Shown in pieces: positions 47,291 to 58,199 of a DNA stretch of 64,000 nucleotides (positions are counted from its first letter, which is position 1; each line of letters begins with the position of its first letter). Origin of the DNA: Sipunculus nudus (lineage: Eukaryota; Annelida; Sipuncula; Golfingiida; Sipunculidae); the NCBI GenBank assembly GCA_026874595.1, contig CM049322.1, positions 43,958,840-44,022,839 of the forward strand, written 5' to 3'. Below the pieces are notes generated by a model. That model saw only the letters and a program-made list of their open reading frames with translations. It was not told the DNA's origin and did no database searches. The translations under genes were made by a program, and so were the position numbers.

Positions 47291-49480
47291 GAGATTAACG
47301 GGATTTCATGAAAAAATTTTGAACTTGGTCCCTTTTACACTAGAAAGATATGCAGCTGTTAAAGGTCAGCATGCATAAATAAACATATTATCCGTTTCTG
47401 CTGCCCCCACAATGTTGCTCATTCATATGACTGTTTCTACATGCACTCTCTGTCTATCTGTCTGTATCATTTCCATTTCCGGCAAGCGCGTGACCTCTGG
47501 TCATCTTGTCTGTTTGTCTGTTTGTTTGTCTGCACTCTCCTGGCCACAATTTTGCCACAATCACCTTGAAACTTACAGGGATGATGAAAAACATAATTTC
47601 TAGGTGCCCTATTGTTTTTGGTTAAAATAGGTCAAAGGTCAAAGGTCAAGGTCACGACAGGTATGGTTAACGGTTTTTGCACTATAACTTCGCCATAAAT
47701 AGGCTTATCCACTTCTGCAACAGCTCATTTTTTTCGTCATCACCTGGCCTTTCTTTTGACATGTAGCTAACTTAAATTTGCTGTTACCATGGTTACGCAA
47801 TTTTGGGGAGAAATCATGGAATTTCGTGATATTTTTCAAATTTGCAGCAATCGTACTGATTCTGAGATATTTTATGTAACACAAGAATATCTCGAAATTG
47901 TTTTTTCAGATTTTGGAAATGGCCGCCAGGGGGCGTTGCAGATGAAAAAACATGAACATTTGTTTTGGTGCTATACCTCCAGAACTATTAAACATTGGGC
48001 CATTTCCATCACAGCACCTTCAACTGGGGTCCATGGGCTTATTTTTGCGCATAGGTGCCAAAGTGCGCTATTGCCAGATTTCTCTACTTTTGGGGTAAAA
48101 CTTTTGAATTTTGAAAATATGCAGTTTTCAGCTTCTAACTCTGTCAGTTTTTATGCTGGAGAGGTCAAGTTTTTTGCATCTTGTAGCCCTTGGTGAGTTC
48201 TCGGTGATCCAATCAAAAATCTTGCAAAATCTCGCACCGTTTCTCGTCAAACGAGAGTCTTCGAGATTTCATTAAATATGACCTACAGGTTGCATTTTTT
48301 TAACAATGGCTTTGAAATTGATATATTTTGTGTTATTTATAAATATCTCGAAATCAGTTTTTCATTTTTTGGAAATAGCCACCAGGGGGCGTGGTACCTG
48401 AAACATTGTAACATACCATTTTTCTGCAATATCTCTGAAAATATTAAACGTGACACAATGTTTATTGTCTTATCTGAAACTAGGATCATTAGCTTATTCC
48501 CGCGTACATGTAGCTTTGTGCTGCTGTTACCATGGTAACCAAATTTTTGGGTAAAACTTGACGATTTGAAAATATGTAGTTTTTGGCTTCTATCTCGGTA
48601 AATTTTTATGTTTAAGGGTCTAGTTTTTTTGCATAAGGCTGCTTCCTCTTGGTTCTCAGTCATTCAATTGCAGGTCTCGTCAAATCTCGCTCGGTTTATT
48701 GTCAAACGAGAAATTACGAGATTTCACAGAAATGCTTATAACTTGATCACGGTTAATGCCAAAATGGAGTAGTTTTGTAGCATTTGGTAGCATTTCAGAA
48801 GCCGGACATGATTATACGGCAAATCTCGCCACATCTCGTATCATCTCCCGCCAAACGAGAATATTTTAGATTTCGAACAAATGTCTTTATCTCGGTCAAT
48901 TTCATGCTAGATATTTTATTTTTCTATTGTTCAAGAATCATTTGACTAGTCTTAAGTGACAAAAGTGAATATCTCGTAAAATCTCGCACCATTTGTCGTC
49001 AAACGAGAACAGAGGACCATATAAACAAATGCCTATAATGCTGTCATTTTTTACACTACAGATATATAGTTTTCTGCATGTGACAGCGTCTAACACTCTC
49101 AGTCATATTATGTGATTATCTAGCAATTCTCGTCAAATCTAGCCTCGTTTTTTATCAAATGATGAAGATACATCCAATTGCCGTGAGCACAAGTGGCTTC
49201 AGGGTTGACCGGTAAGTGCCGGCAAGGCCATTACAGTTGCAAGTTGGCGTGCCTGGTCGTCCATGAATTTCACAAAGCAGCATTGAATAGAGGACAAAAG
49301 CCGCTAAATTTGAATTGAACACACCTGTTATTTTCATTGTGTCCCATTTTGGTGCCACTTGTGTTGCCAGGAACCACTGGCAAATCTTTCAAACCAGGGA
49401 CGGATCCCCGATTTTGCAGTTGGGTGTGTAAAAATATGGGCGGATCCCTGGTTTAGCAGTTGGGGGAGGGAGGGGGCAGG

Positions 49481-49912
49481 GGGTTAAATTTTAATTATAC
49501 ATCAAATATTTATAATAAAAAATATAATATTTCGAAACTTATTTTTTTCTTTTAGAAAATAGCCGCGAGATGGCGTTGCAGCAATCATTATTGTGCGATA
49601 TCTCCAAAACTATACACACTGTCACAACATTGATTGCAGAATCTGATACTAGATTTAATGCGTTTATCCTCCTGGGGACTCTGTCATATCCTACAGGGGT
49701 TAAATTTTAATTATAAATCAAATATATATAATAAAAAAATCTGGGAACTTATTTTTTTTCCTTTAAGAAAATAGCCGACAGATGGTGCTGCAGCAATCAT
49801 TATTGTGCCATATCTCGAAAACTATAGACAGTGTCACAACATTGATTGCAGCATCTGAAACAAGTTTTAACGCGTTTATCCTCGTGGGGACTCTGTCATA
49901 TTCTTCTATTAC
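49481..49912. repeat. Two-copy tandem repeat of about 215 bp
   Basis: GGGTTAAATTTTAATTATA...GACTCTGTCATAT occurs twice in succession within the Helentron-type element. Confidence 0.8.
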
Positions 49913-50650
49913 CATGGGGACCTAATATACGTTACAATTATATTCTTCTATTTCTGAAAATTCAAAATATGGAGTTTTATTCTAATAGACGGTTTTCCAT
50001 TCTCCATGACAGGAGTACATGCCCTTCACATGGAGTTTTTTCCCGTCTGTCTGTTTGTCTGTCTGTCTACTCGTCTGCGACTTTTGAAAATCAGCATAAC
50101 CACACAAAATTGTGCTTCTGTTTCCGCCATAATTGGGGTTATTCATTTGACTAGTTCCAAATGTAACCTGACTGTCTGCTGTATGTTGTCTCCTAGTTTG
50201 ACCTTCTTATTTACACTTCCGGCAAGCGTTCGACCTCTGGTCGTCTAGTTTTTATTGTTATGTTGTTTGGGTGTCGGTTTGGTCGGGGGGCGGGGCTGAT
50301 ATGTTAATTAGGGGATGCCAGCTGCAGGGGAGTACAGGTACTGCGTTCCTCTGCAGCTAGGATCCGATGATTAATTGATGGTCGGGGTGTTTTTTCTATT
50401 TTTTTTTTTAGGCCTAATATTTTTAGAGATATTTATTTATTTTCGTCAGAATTTCGTAGGGTTTTAGTATGGATAGAGTTTTTTTGGGTTCCGTAAATTT
50501 CGAGTTTCTATTATTATTTCAAGTATGTTTATTTCGTTCCTAAATTTTGTACGGGCCGTAGTTTGATGAAAAGTTTGTATGGAAGGATGGGGCGTATTTG
50601 GGGGTCGTGGGTCATTGAAAGTAGGTCGCGGCCCCGACCTAGTGCCATGG

Positions 50651-52150
50651 ACTAGACTAGACTAGAACTAGTATTTTGAGTCACTAGACAGACACGGTTG
50701 AGGTGGTCTGGGACCACCGCCCCGGCCTGTCTCTTTAGACTATAATTTTGATGCCGAAAATTGCCACACAAGCCAAGCCAAGGAGCCGCGAAGAGCCACC
50801 AGCAGGCACCCGCACCGGTGACCGTGAAAGCTACATCATCCACACCCACAAAGCCCCGAGCGGGCCACTCACCGCACGGATATCAGCAGCAAAGCCGCTG
50901 CCCCCCACGAGCCCGGTCGCGAACGACATCCCCGAGCAGGATGCGCACCACAACAGAGAGACCCCAACACAAGCAGGGAAACCCAGATCGCCGCCAGAAC
51001 AACTCCCACCGCGAAGAGCCGGACTTCCTGTGACTTGGATCGGGCAGGCTGTCTTGGCTTGGTCTTCGGCTGGTCCCCGAGCAGTGGGCCTAAAGTTGTC
51101 TGTTTGCCCACTGTCAGGGATTCTTGGCTTGTCTTGCTAGTCTTGACTTGGGTTCCGGCTGTCGGGGTTGTCTTGTCTTCTCTTGGCTTGTTCCAGGGCT
51201 ACCAGTCTTGACTTGTCTTGAGGCTTGGTCTTGGGTCTTGAGGTCTTGGTCTTGTGGCAGGCAGCGGACCTAAAGTTGTCTGTCTGTCCGCTGCCGGGTC
51301 GATGTGTGATTGATTAGTCCTGAATAGGACTGTTGGGGGGTTAGTCCTAAAAAGGACTGTTGGGGGGTCTTGTCTGGTCTGTCTGGAGCTGTCCCGGTGT
51401 AGGTCTGGGTAGTCGTCTTGGAAGTTGCTGTCAGTGGGCGGATGGGGTGTGCGCTCGTCTGGGTGCCCTCTAATCTTCCGTTGGTGGTGTGGGGGGGGGG
51501 GGGGGGGGGGGGCTGCCGCTGGACTTGCGCGTCGGTGTCGGATACTGCTGTTGGTGGTTGTCAGGGGTAGTAGTTGTCCGTGGTGGGGGTGTGGGGGGGG
51601 GGGGGGCCGTAGATTTCTTTATAGATTTTATGAGTATCACATGGGATTTTCTAAGAAAATGCCTCATGATCATTTACCCTTATATTGGCCTAAAGGAGAT
51701 ATCTATAGGAGATATCTTTATAGTTAGAAATCTGGCCGGCCGGTGGACTCTCAGTTTGTACTTTTATATTAAGTATCACATAAATATCTTTAAGAGATAT
51801 TTATGATCATGTACTTTTATAGGAAATACTTATAAGAAGTATTTTTATATAAGCGCAGACTGAGAGAGAAGGGGGCGGGGGTAGTTGAGGCTAGTGGCGG
51901 CATCAGTTTCCATCCACTTGCTAGTGGCCGGCTTCAGTTTCCATGCCACTGGTCTGCCGGAGATGCTGTAAATTACTAATAAAATCTATAATTATATCTT
52001 ATATATGAGCGTCGTCGGATAACCAGATATTGCGTCGATATTGTGAAAAATACAAAAACAAAAGGGTGAAAAACCGGTAAAATTCATAAAAAACGTGGGT
52101 TAGTGTGCATGTAAAAATGATGAGTGAGGTGGTGTATTTACATGAATTGT

Positions 52151-52183
<33 letters not shown>

Positions 52184-53615
52184 GTTAAAAGTTACTGGTG
52201 TATAAAACAGCATGGTGCATTTTTTGTACATGGGTTTAGTATGGCTCTATTCTAATTGGGGGTGTATTAGTATTGGTTAGTGGAGCGGTGTTGTGTCGGT
52301 GAATATGTATTTCCCAGAGTTGTGTCTTGTTTTAATCTTCGGCAATAATAGTGTCCCGGTTTGGGCACTTTGCCTTCGATTTATGTTATTATTGTTCTTT
52401 AATAAAATATTGTGTATTGCTGAGTATTAATTGTTCTGTGTTCCTTGTAGTTTCTGCTTTTATTTTGTTTGGTTTTTATTTTGTGGAAAGGTAAAACGCG
52501 TCTCGACCGAGCCTGCGAATTACTCATCCCATATCTGGTGACGTTAGGTGTGTTGTTTAATTGAAGATGTTATGAATAAATCTCCGACAATAGTAGTGAC
52601 CCGGTTTGGGCACTTTGTCTTTGATTTATGTTATTATTGTTCTTTATTAAAATATTGTGTATTACTGAGTATTAGTTGTTCTATGTTCCTTGTAGTTTCT
52701 GCTTTTATTTTGTTTGGTTTTTATTTTTGTGGAAAGGTAAAACGCGTCTCGACCGAGCCTGCGAATTACTCATCCCATATCTGGTGACGTTAGGTGTGTT
52801 GTTTAATTGAAGATGTGATGAATAAATCTCCGACAATAGTAGTGACCCGGTTTGGGCACTTTGTCTTTGATTTATGTTGTTGTGGGTTTTAATAAAGTTT
52901 TAGCTTAGTATAAGGATGTTGTTTTGTTGTTTTTAAGGTGTTTGGGAGGTTGTATTTTACTAGACTGGTAAGTGATTGTTTTTTGGCGGGGGCGGTTTGC
53001 GCTTTTTTTTTTATGTGCTCTCTAATTTTTGTATTTGTACTGGGGGGGGGGGGGGACGAGTGTAGTGAGGTTTGTTTACTGTGAGAGTTCCTCTATTGTG
53101 TTTTTTTTGTTCGTGTGTGGTTTATCTTTGTTGTCATGTCGGGGCGAGTGCTTTATTTTATTTTTGAGTGTGGGTTTTATTATCGTTTTGTTAGGAAATG
53201 GGTGGTTTTTGTGGTTTATTTTTATTGTTATGTTGTTTGGGAGTCGGTTTGGTCGGGGGGCGGGGCTGATATGTTAATTAGGGGATGCCAGCTGCAGGGG
53301 AGTACAGGTACTGCGTTCCTCTGCAGCTAGGATCCGATGATTAATTGATGGTCGGGGTGTTTTTTCTATTTTTCTAGGCCTAATATTTTTAGAGATGTTT
53401 ATTTATTTTCGTCAAAATTTCGTAGGGTTTTAGTATGGGTAGAGTTTTTTGGGTTCCGTAAATTTCGAGTTTCTATTATTATTTCAAGTATGTTTATTTC
53501 GTTCCTAAATTTTGTACGGGCCGTAGTTTGATGAAAAGTTTGTATGGAAGGATGGGGAGTATTTGGGGGTCGTGGGTCATTGAAAGTAGGTCGCGGCCCC
53601 GACCTAGTGCCATGG
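50651..53615 (-). mobile_element. Array element E7: family A, 2.97 kb
   Basis: Uninterrupted family A copy with one 5' repeat (hairpin 53,290-53,328), inverted repeat at 51,748-51,866, and (CTAGA)3 tail at 50,651-50,671. Its 5' end (TAGTGCCATGG) coincides with that of E6. Poly-G runs at about 51,491-51,512, 51,594-51,606 and 53,042-53,055 (plus strand) differ in length from the other copies. Confidence 0.88.
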
Positions 53616-56248
53616 CTCGAATCGAGTCGAATCGAATCTTGTTTTTAAGCCCTTCAGACATGCACGGAACGGAAGGCCTTTGACCTTCGCGCCGGCTGTC
53701 TCTTAAGCTATAATTTTAGAATTTTGAGGTCCGCATCTAAAGTCCTAAAATAAGAAATAAAATGTGTTCCGTCGCAGAAGCCGATTTCGGTATATGCCAT
53801 GGAGTTGGTGTCTCTGTATTGTTTTACAATTTTACTCGGAAAAAGTTCTTTTTTATTTTCTCTATGCTAGATTCTTTTTCAGTTTATGCTTAGATCAGTC
53901 GTGGAAATTTTTTGCTAATCTTCATCCATGTGGTCATCTGGCGAATTTGATGAATTCTCAACAGATTCCTCCTCAGGTTCATCGTCGTCGGATTCATCAT
54001 CTTCATCTTCTGTTTCCACATAGAATACTGAGGTAAGTTCGTTGTTTTCTGTAGTTTCGTCTTGTATTCTCCGTAATATTTCTTGTAATTTGGCTCTCTT
54101 CTGGAAGAATTCTTTTTTTGTCGCATAATTCATGCATAGTTGCCATCTTGCTCCTATCGTGGTCTGGATGATATCAAAGGCTGAACTGTTATATGGTAGT
54201 CTGAGGAATGCTGCAATATTATAGACTGTGTCATTGAGCTCTTCTCTAGTTTCCTCATCCCATCCATGCAACATGATGCAGGTGACGATCAGACTAAAGA
54301 TCTGGTATGGAGTATAGGTTTTTGTGTTGGTCTCTGTAGACATCTTGGCAGGTATCTCTTCTTTTTCTGTTTGTGTTTTCTTAGTTTTGGTCGATTTATC
54401 CATGGGTTCCGTCATGGTTGCCTTTGTTCTGGAGGTTTGTGGTGCTGTTTGCGTCATCTTTGGCTTGAGCTTAACGGGTTGATCAGTCTGGATAGCCTTG
54501 GTATCCGTGGTTGTAAATGGCAGATCAACTTCCATTGCTTGGGTTGTGGATTTTGTTCTGGGTGTGACTGGTGACTGGGTGGACGTAGGTGGTTGATCAG
54601 TTGTACCGTCTGTTGTGTGGTTAACTGTGGTATTAGTCCTCAGGAGTTGTTTACGTAACTGCCGGTAGACGGCGCACCCATTGTATGCGCTCGCATGACT
54701 TCCCCGGCAGTTGTAGCATCTTGGCTTGGCTTCAGTACAATCTCTTGTCTGATGATCACTGCTGCCGCATTTGTAGCATCTATTGTTGTTTACGCAAGTG
54801 CGCGAGTGGTGACCCCATTCACTGCACTTGCCACAAAAGGGGACTTCAATGTTGTGGTATGGTTCCGTAGAGAAGTAGTTGTATGCCAGTTTTAATCCGC
54901 TCCGCAACGCTTCACTGGACACGGCTGGGTCGGTGAAAATAATTTTCACCCTGTGTGTTGGTCGTTTGGTCATGGAGTTTTTCAAGCGTATTACTTTGAT
55001 AGCTGAAGGATATTCTTCCTGAATAGTTGTTAGTAGATCGTTTTCTGATGTTTCAGGTGAAATTCCCCGTACTACTATGGGAAATTCCTTTGTAGGCTGA
55101 ATTCGAATCCGTTTTTTTGGTCTATGCGCTGTGGGCCGAATATTGTGTACTTGTTTAAATTCCAGTGTAGATATCCATTCTGTTTTGTTTCTAAGACGAG
55201 GTACATGCTGTTTCTCAGTTGGGTGTATGTACAACGAATTTCTGGTTCTAGTGGCCGCATCGAAACGTATGTCCGGGAACGTCTGTCTCAGAAGTTTGTA
55301 TAAAACAAACTTGTTGTCCAGTACTGTACGGTCTATCCCGTCTACGATGAGGCCCGTGGGGTTGTCCATACTAAGCCAACACTCACACGGGCAAGGCGAA
55401 AACTGCAGCAATGCTGTATTTCTATGTCGTAAAACACGTCTACTGTGTAGGAACGCTAACACGACTGAGTGACTGTAGTGCCATGGCTTGACCTGTTGGT
55501 TGATTATTAGGTTTTGTAGTATGTAAAACAGGGGATGCCAGCTGCAGCGGGGTAAGTTGTGTTCCCGCCGCAGCTGGGATCCGATGTTTGATTGATGGTC
55601 TGGGTGTTTTTTCTAATTTTCTGGGCCTGATATTTCTTATGATTTTTATTATTTTTCGACGTAATTTCGAGAAACTAGGGAATGGATAAAGTTTTGTGTG
55701 TCCTGTTAATTTTGAGTTTCTATTACTATTTTAAGTGCGTTAATTTTGTTCCTAAAGTTTGTACGGGCCGCTGTTCAGTAACTAATTTGTGTGGAGGGAT
55801 GGGATGTCTTAGGGGTCCATTAATGTAGGTCGCGGCCCCGGCCTAGTGCCTTGGCCTGACCTGTTAATTGATGCTTAATGGGTGTTGTAAACCAAACAGG
55901 GGATGCCAGCTGCAGCGGGATAAGCATTGTTCCCGCCGCAGCTAGGATCCGATGCTTAATTGATGGTCGGGCCGGTTTTTACTGATTTTGGTATTAATTT
56001 TTTTCCAAAATTTCCATTTTTATTTGCCGAAACTTCTTAATGTTTAAGTCTAGGGCGGGTTCTGTGGGTTTTGAGGGAATTGGGGTTGTATTTTATTTTC
56101 TAGTTTGTTAATTTGGTTGCTAAAGTTGGTACGGGGCGTTGTTTTGCTTATAAATTTTGGAGGGCCGGGGAGTGATTTTAGAAAGTTCTTTAGGTTTTCG
56201 CTATTATTTTGGGATTTGGGGAATAATAGGTTGGTTAATTTTGGGGGT
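53616..56248 (-). mobile_element. Array element E8: gag family B with two 5' repeats
   Basis: The 5' end ACCCCCAAAATTAACC at 56,248 is followed by two units of about 369 bp (hairpins 55,908-55,943 and 55,539-55,577). The gag leader then joins at CCATGGCAC/TACAGTC near 55,480, followed by gag (55,369-53,915) and a 3' UTR with the family B hairpin (53,672-53,688). The tail is CGAATCGAGTCGAATCGAATC, a pentamer repeat unlike CTAGA. The 5' repeats could be a separate broken element, but they carry the proper terminal block and join without a tail. Confidence 0.75.
53915..55369 (-). CDS. Gag-like ORF1 protein, family B (second copy)
   Basis: 484 aa from MDNPTGLIVDGI, close relative of the protein at 36,104-37,558 (most residues shared, many conservative changes, same length). 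Knuckles CGKCSEWGHHSRTC, CYKCGSSDHQTRDC and CYNCRGSHASAYNGC are intact. TQT motifs KAIQTD, KMTQTA and KKTQTE keep the same phase. The acidic C-terminus (EDEDDESDDDEPEEE) is retained. The leader upstream of the ATG (open, reading SPCPCECWLS) is conserved with the other copy but is treated as 5' UTR. Confidence 0.88.
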   Translation of the reverse strand: MDNPTGLIVDGIDRTVLDNKFVLYKLLRQTFPDIRFDAATRTRNSLYIHPTEKQHVPRLRNKTEWISTLEFKQVHNIRPTAHRPKKRIRIQPTKEFPIVVRGISPETSENDLLTTIQEEYPSAIKVIRLKNSMTKRPTHRVKIIFTDPAVSSEALRSGLKLAYNYFSTEPYHNIEVPFCGKCSEWGHHSRTCVNNNRCYKCGSSDHQTRDCTEAKPRCYNCRGSHASAYNGCAVYRQLRKQLLRTNTTVNHTTDGTTDQPPTSTQSPVTPRTKSTTQAMEVDLPFTTTDTKAIQTDQPVKLKPKMTQTAPQTSRTKATMTEPMDKSTKTKKTQTEKEEIPAKMSTETNTKTYTPYQIFSLIVTCIMLHGWDEETREELNDTVYNIAAFLRLPYNSSAFDIIQTTIGARWQLCMNYATKKEFFQKRAKLQEILRRIQDETTENNELTSVFYVETEDEDDESDDDEPEEESVENSSNSPDDHMDED

Positions 56249-56282
56249 CTAGACTAGACTAGAGCTGGTATTTATCGTCCAT

Positions 56283-56335
56283 TAGACTAACACGGTTGGA
56301 GTAAACATAGTTTACCGCCCCGGTTGTCTCTTTAG
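56283..56335 (-). other. 3' UTR hairpin motif, family D variant
   Basis: Stem GTAAAC-ATA-GTTTAC (56,301-56,315) in TAGACTAACACGGTTGGA...CGCCCCGGTTGTCTCTTTAGA. Confidence 0.85.
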
Positions 56336-56623
56336 ACGCCCGAGATGTTATTCAGGGTTGTGGTTTCAGTATTCCGTCGCAGGAGCTGTACTCATTATGC
56401 CTGTTACATTTGTGTTGACCATGGTGGATCCCAGCTGCAGGGTTGTCTCGATGCGGCAAAGTGCTTCTTTTGTTGTGGTCACGCATGGATCAGTGCTGCA
56501 CGAGGTTCTGGGCTGGTCCCGCCACTTCTATTGTCTTCTTGTGGTGACGTTTTTGTTTTCTTTCTTCTTATTCGGAGCTTTTCTTCTATTTTCTTTCACT
56601 GTTTTTGAATCGTGGGACTTCTG

Positions 56624-57883
56624 TTATGGGCTAGAGTATTCTTCTGGTTCACTTATTTCTTCCTCGCTGTCAGATGAGCTATAGTCTGTTAGCGCGGTGA
56701 AGTATGCATGGTGTTTGTGGGTTCTGATGAATCGGTCTAAAATCTTGCGTTTTTCTTCTTTGATGTCTGGGTTTGTTTCTTTGTGGAATGATCTATAAAG
56801 TGGAAGAACGTTTTCTGTCTGTCTGAGAAAATCCTGTTCTGTGAGGTTGAACCGTAGTATAGTCTTGGCTGCTTTGTAGAAGTCATTCGCTATAACGACC
56901 TCTACCGACTCATCCCATGAGTGATGGAGGACTGCCCCGGCCAGTAGATAGAACAGCTGCAGTGGGTTGTAATAACTGGTGTTGTTACTAGCATCTGTCA
57001 TATGTTCTCTTGTCGTATTGGTGCTGGTTTCTTGTACACTGGGCTTCGGTGATGATATTTCATCAGTCTGCGTTTCTTGGGTTTTAGTGGTGTTTTCTGC
57101 CGGGACGCTCGGTTCGGTTTCCATTTGTTCTGGAGTGACCTGGGGTGTTGGTAGTTTCATGTTTCTCTTGAAGGCCTGGTAGGCGGTACATCCACGGTAT
57201 GATGAACTGTGGTTTCTGTGACAGTTGGCACATGTTCTGACTGACGCAGAACATTGCTTTGCTGTATGCTCTGTGCTGCCGCATCTGTAACACCGGGGGT
57301 GGTTCTTGCATTGACGTGAGGTGTGGCCCCAGCCAAGGCATTTGCCACAGAAGGGATGTTGTACTGAGATGTAGGCTTCTGTTTTGTAGCGTCTATAGCC
57401 GACTTGTAGACCAGACTGGATGGCTGAATCGGCCGCGTCCTTATCTTGAAATATAACCTTGACTCTGTGGATAGGTGACTTGGTGGCGGCGCTCCGAAGT
57501 CTCACTATCTCTGTTATTGGTAGAGTCTCTTTCATTAGCTGGCAGAGTTCCTGTGTATCTATGTCCGGGTGAACTCCCTTCATCACTATAGGGTACTCGG
57601 TTGGTGTAACTGTTTTGGGTCTACGTTTGGGTTGTCTATGCGTTGTTGATGTAACACGGCACACCGTCTTGAAACATGGCACAGCTTTCCATTCTGTCAG
57701 GTCTCTCAGACGAGGTCCATGCTGGGCTTGTGTGGTGTACAGGTACAGTCTGTCCCTCGACTTGACTGCTTTCATGAAGGTGATATCCGGGAAAGCTGTA
57801 CGTAGTGCCTTATAAAGGCGTACTTGGTCTGCTAGTAAGTCAGGGGGAACCCCCTCGACAAAATATCCAACTGCTGTCGACAT
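56624..57883 (-). CDS. Gag-like ORF1 protein, family D
   Basis: 419 aa, starting MSTAVGYFVEGVPP. Same order as the other families: RRM-like N-terminus, second RRM-like region (YPIVMKGVHPDIDTQELC), knuckles CGKCLGWGHTSRQC, CYRCGSTEHTAKQC and CANCHRNHSSSYRGC. The linker is shorter, with one clear TQT motif (ETQTD) and a degenerate TSTNT. A helical domain (PLQLFYLLAGAVLHHSWDES) and a short Ser/Glu-rich tail (SSSDSEEEISEPEE) follow. Intact, and much diverged from families B and E. Confidence 0.87.
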   Translation of the reverse strand: MSTAVGYFVEGVPPDLLADQVRLYKALRTAFPDITFMKAVKSRDRLYLYTTQAQHGPRLRDLTEWKAVPCFKTVCRVTSTTHRQPKRRPKTVTPTEYPIVMKGVHPDIDTQELCQLMKETLPITEIVRLRSAATKSPIHRVKVIFQDKDAADSAIQSGLQVGYRRYKTEAYISVQHPFCGKCLGWGHTSRQCKNHPRCYRCGSTEHTAKQCSASVRTCANCHRNHSSSYRGCTAYQAFKRNMKLPTPQVTPEQMETEPSVPAENTTKTQETQTDEISSPKPSVQETSTNTTREHMTDASNNTSYYNPLQLFYLLAGAVLHHSWDESVEVVIANDFYKAAKTILRFNLTEQDFLRQTENVLPLYRSFHKETNPDIKEEKRKILDRFIRTHKHHAYFTALTDYSSSDSEEEISEPEEYSSP

Positions 57884-58002
57884 GGCAACAAGCGAAGTGT
57901 GATATGCACGCTGAGCTATTCTAGAACACGTCTAGTCACTACGGACGTTAACTCACGACGTAATTTTGGGGGTACTGAACTGAAACATGTATTTTACTTC
58001 CT

Positions 58003-58055
58003 CAGACACACATGGTTGAGCCGGACTGAGTCCGACGTCCCAGTGGTCTCTTTAG
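58003..58055 (-). other. 3' UTR hairpin motif, family E variant
   Basis: Stem CGGAC-TGA-GTCCG (58,022-58,034) in CAGACACACATGGTTGAGC...ACGTCCCAGTGGTCTCTTTAGA. Repeated identically in each 1,785-bp unit. Confidence 0.85.
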
Positions 58056-58199
58056 AAGAATTTTGAATTTAGTCCAAAAAATCCCGTGATGTTATTCAGG
58101 GAAAATCGTTGGTCACGTTCGCTGAAGTCTGACAAATAGCCGTGGTGGACTCTATGGTGTTTTGGTATCTTCCTCGGAGTAAATGCTAATTTTCAAGGT

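Larger units (their letters stand above)
45075..50248 (+). mobile_element. Helentron-type non-autonomous element, composite of two units
   Basis: Left end GCTTGCCGGAA; the inverted copy TTCCGGCAAGC lies near the right end, followed by the hairpin CGACC-TCT-GGTCG and terminal CTAG (50,245-50,248). The flanks rejoin exactly to the uninterrupted target of sister elements. An internal decayed right end (TTCCGGCAAGCGCG, hairpin TGACC-TCT-GGTCA, CTTG at 47,505-47,508), followed by a second GTCTGTTTGTCTGCACTCTCCTGG start, shows a head-to-tail dimer: 45,075-47,508 and 47,509-50,248. A hairpin minisatellite (GCTTGCCG...CGGCAAGC, twice, 60 bp apart) sits at the left end. No Rep/helicase gene. Confidence 0.75.
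42530..50650 (-). mobile_element. Array element E6: family A, split by a Helentron-type insertion
   Basis: 42,530-45,074 and 50,249-50,650 together equal one family A element of about 2.95 kb. The tail is (CTAGA)3 at 42,530-42,550; the 5' end is at TAGTGCCATGG (50,650). The intact target is preserved in E5 (near 42,118) and E7 (near 53,213) as GTGGTTTATTTTT. Confidence 0.88.
56249..57973 (-). mobile_element. Array element E10: gag-only retroelement, family D
   Basis: 1.72 kb. 5' end ACCCCCAAAATTACGTC at 57,973; gag at 57,883-56,624; a 3' UTR of about 290 nt with CGTCGCAGGAGC...TATGCC and the hairpin at 56,301-56,315; tail CTAGACTAGACTAGAG. Confidence 0.85.
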
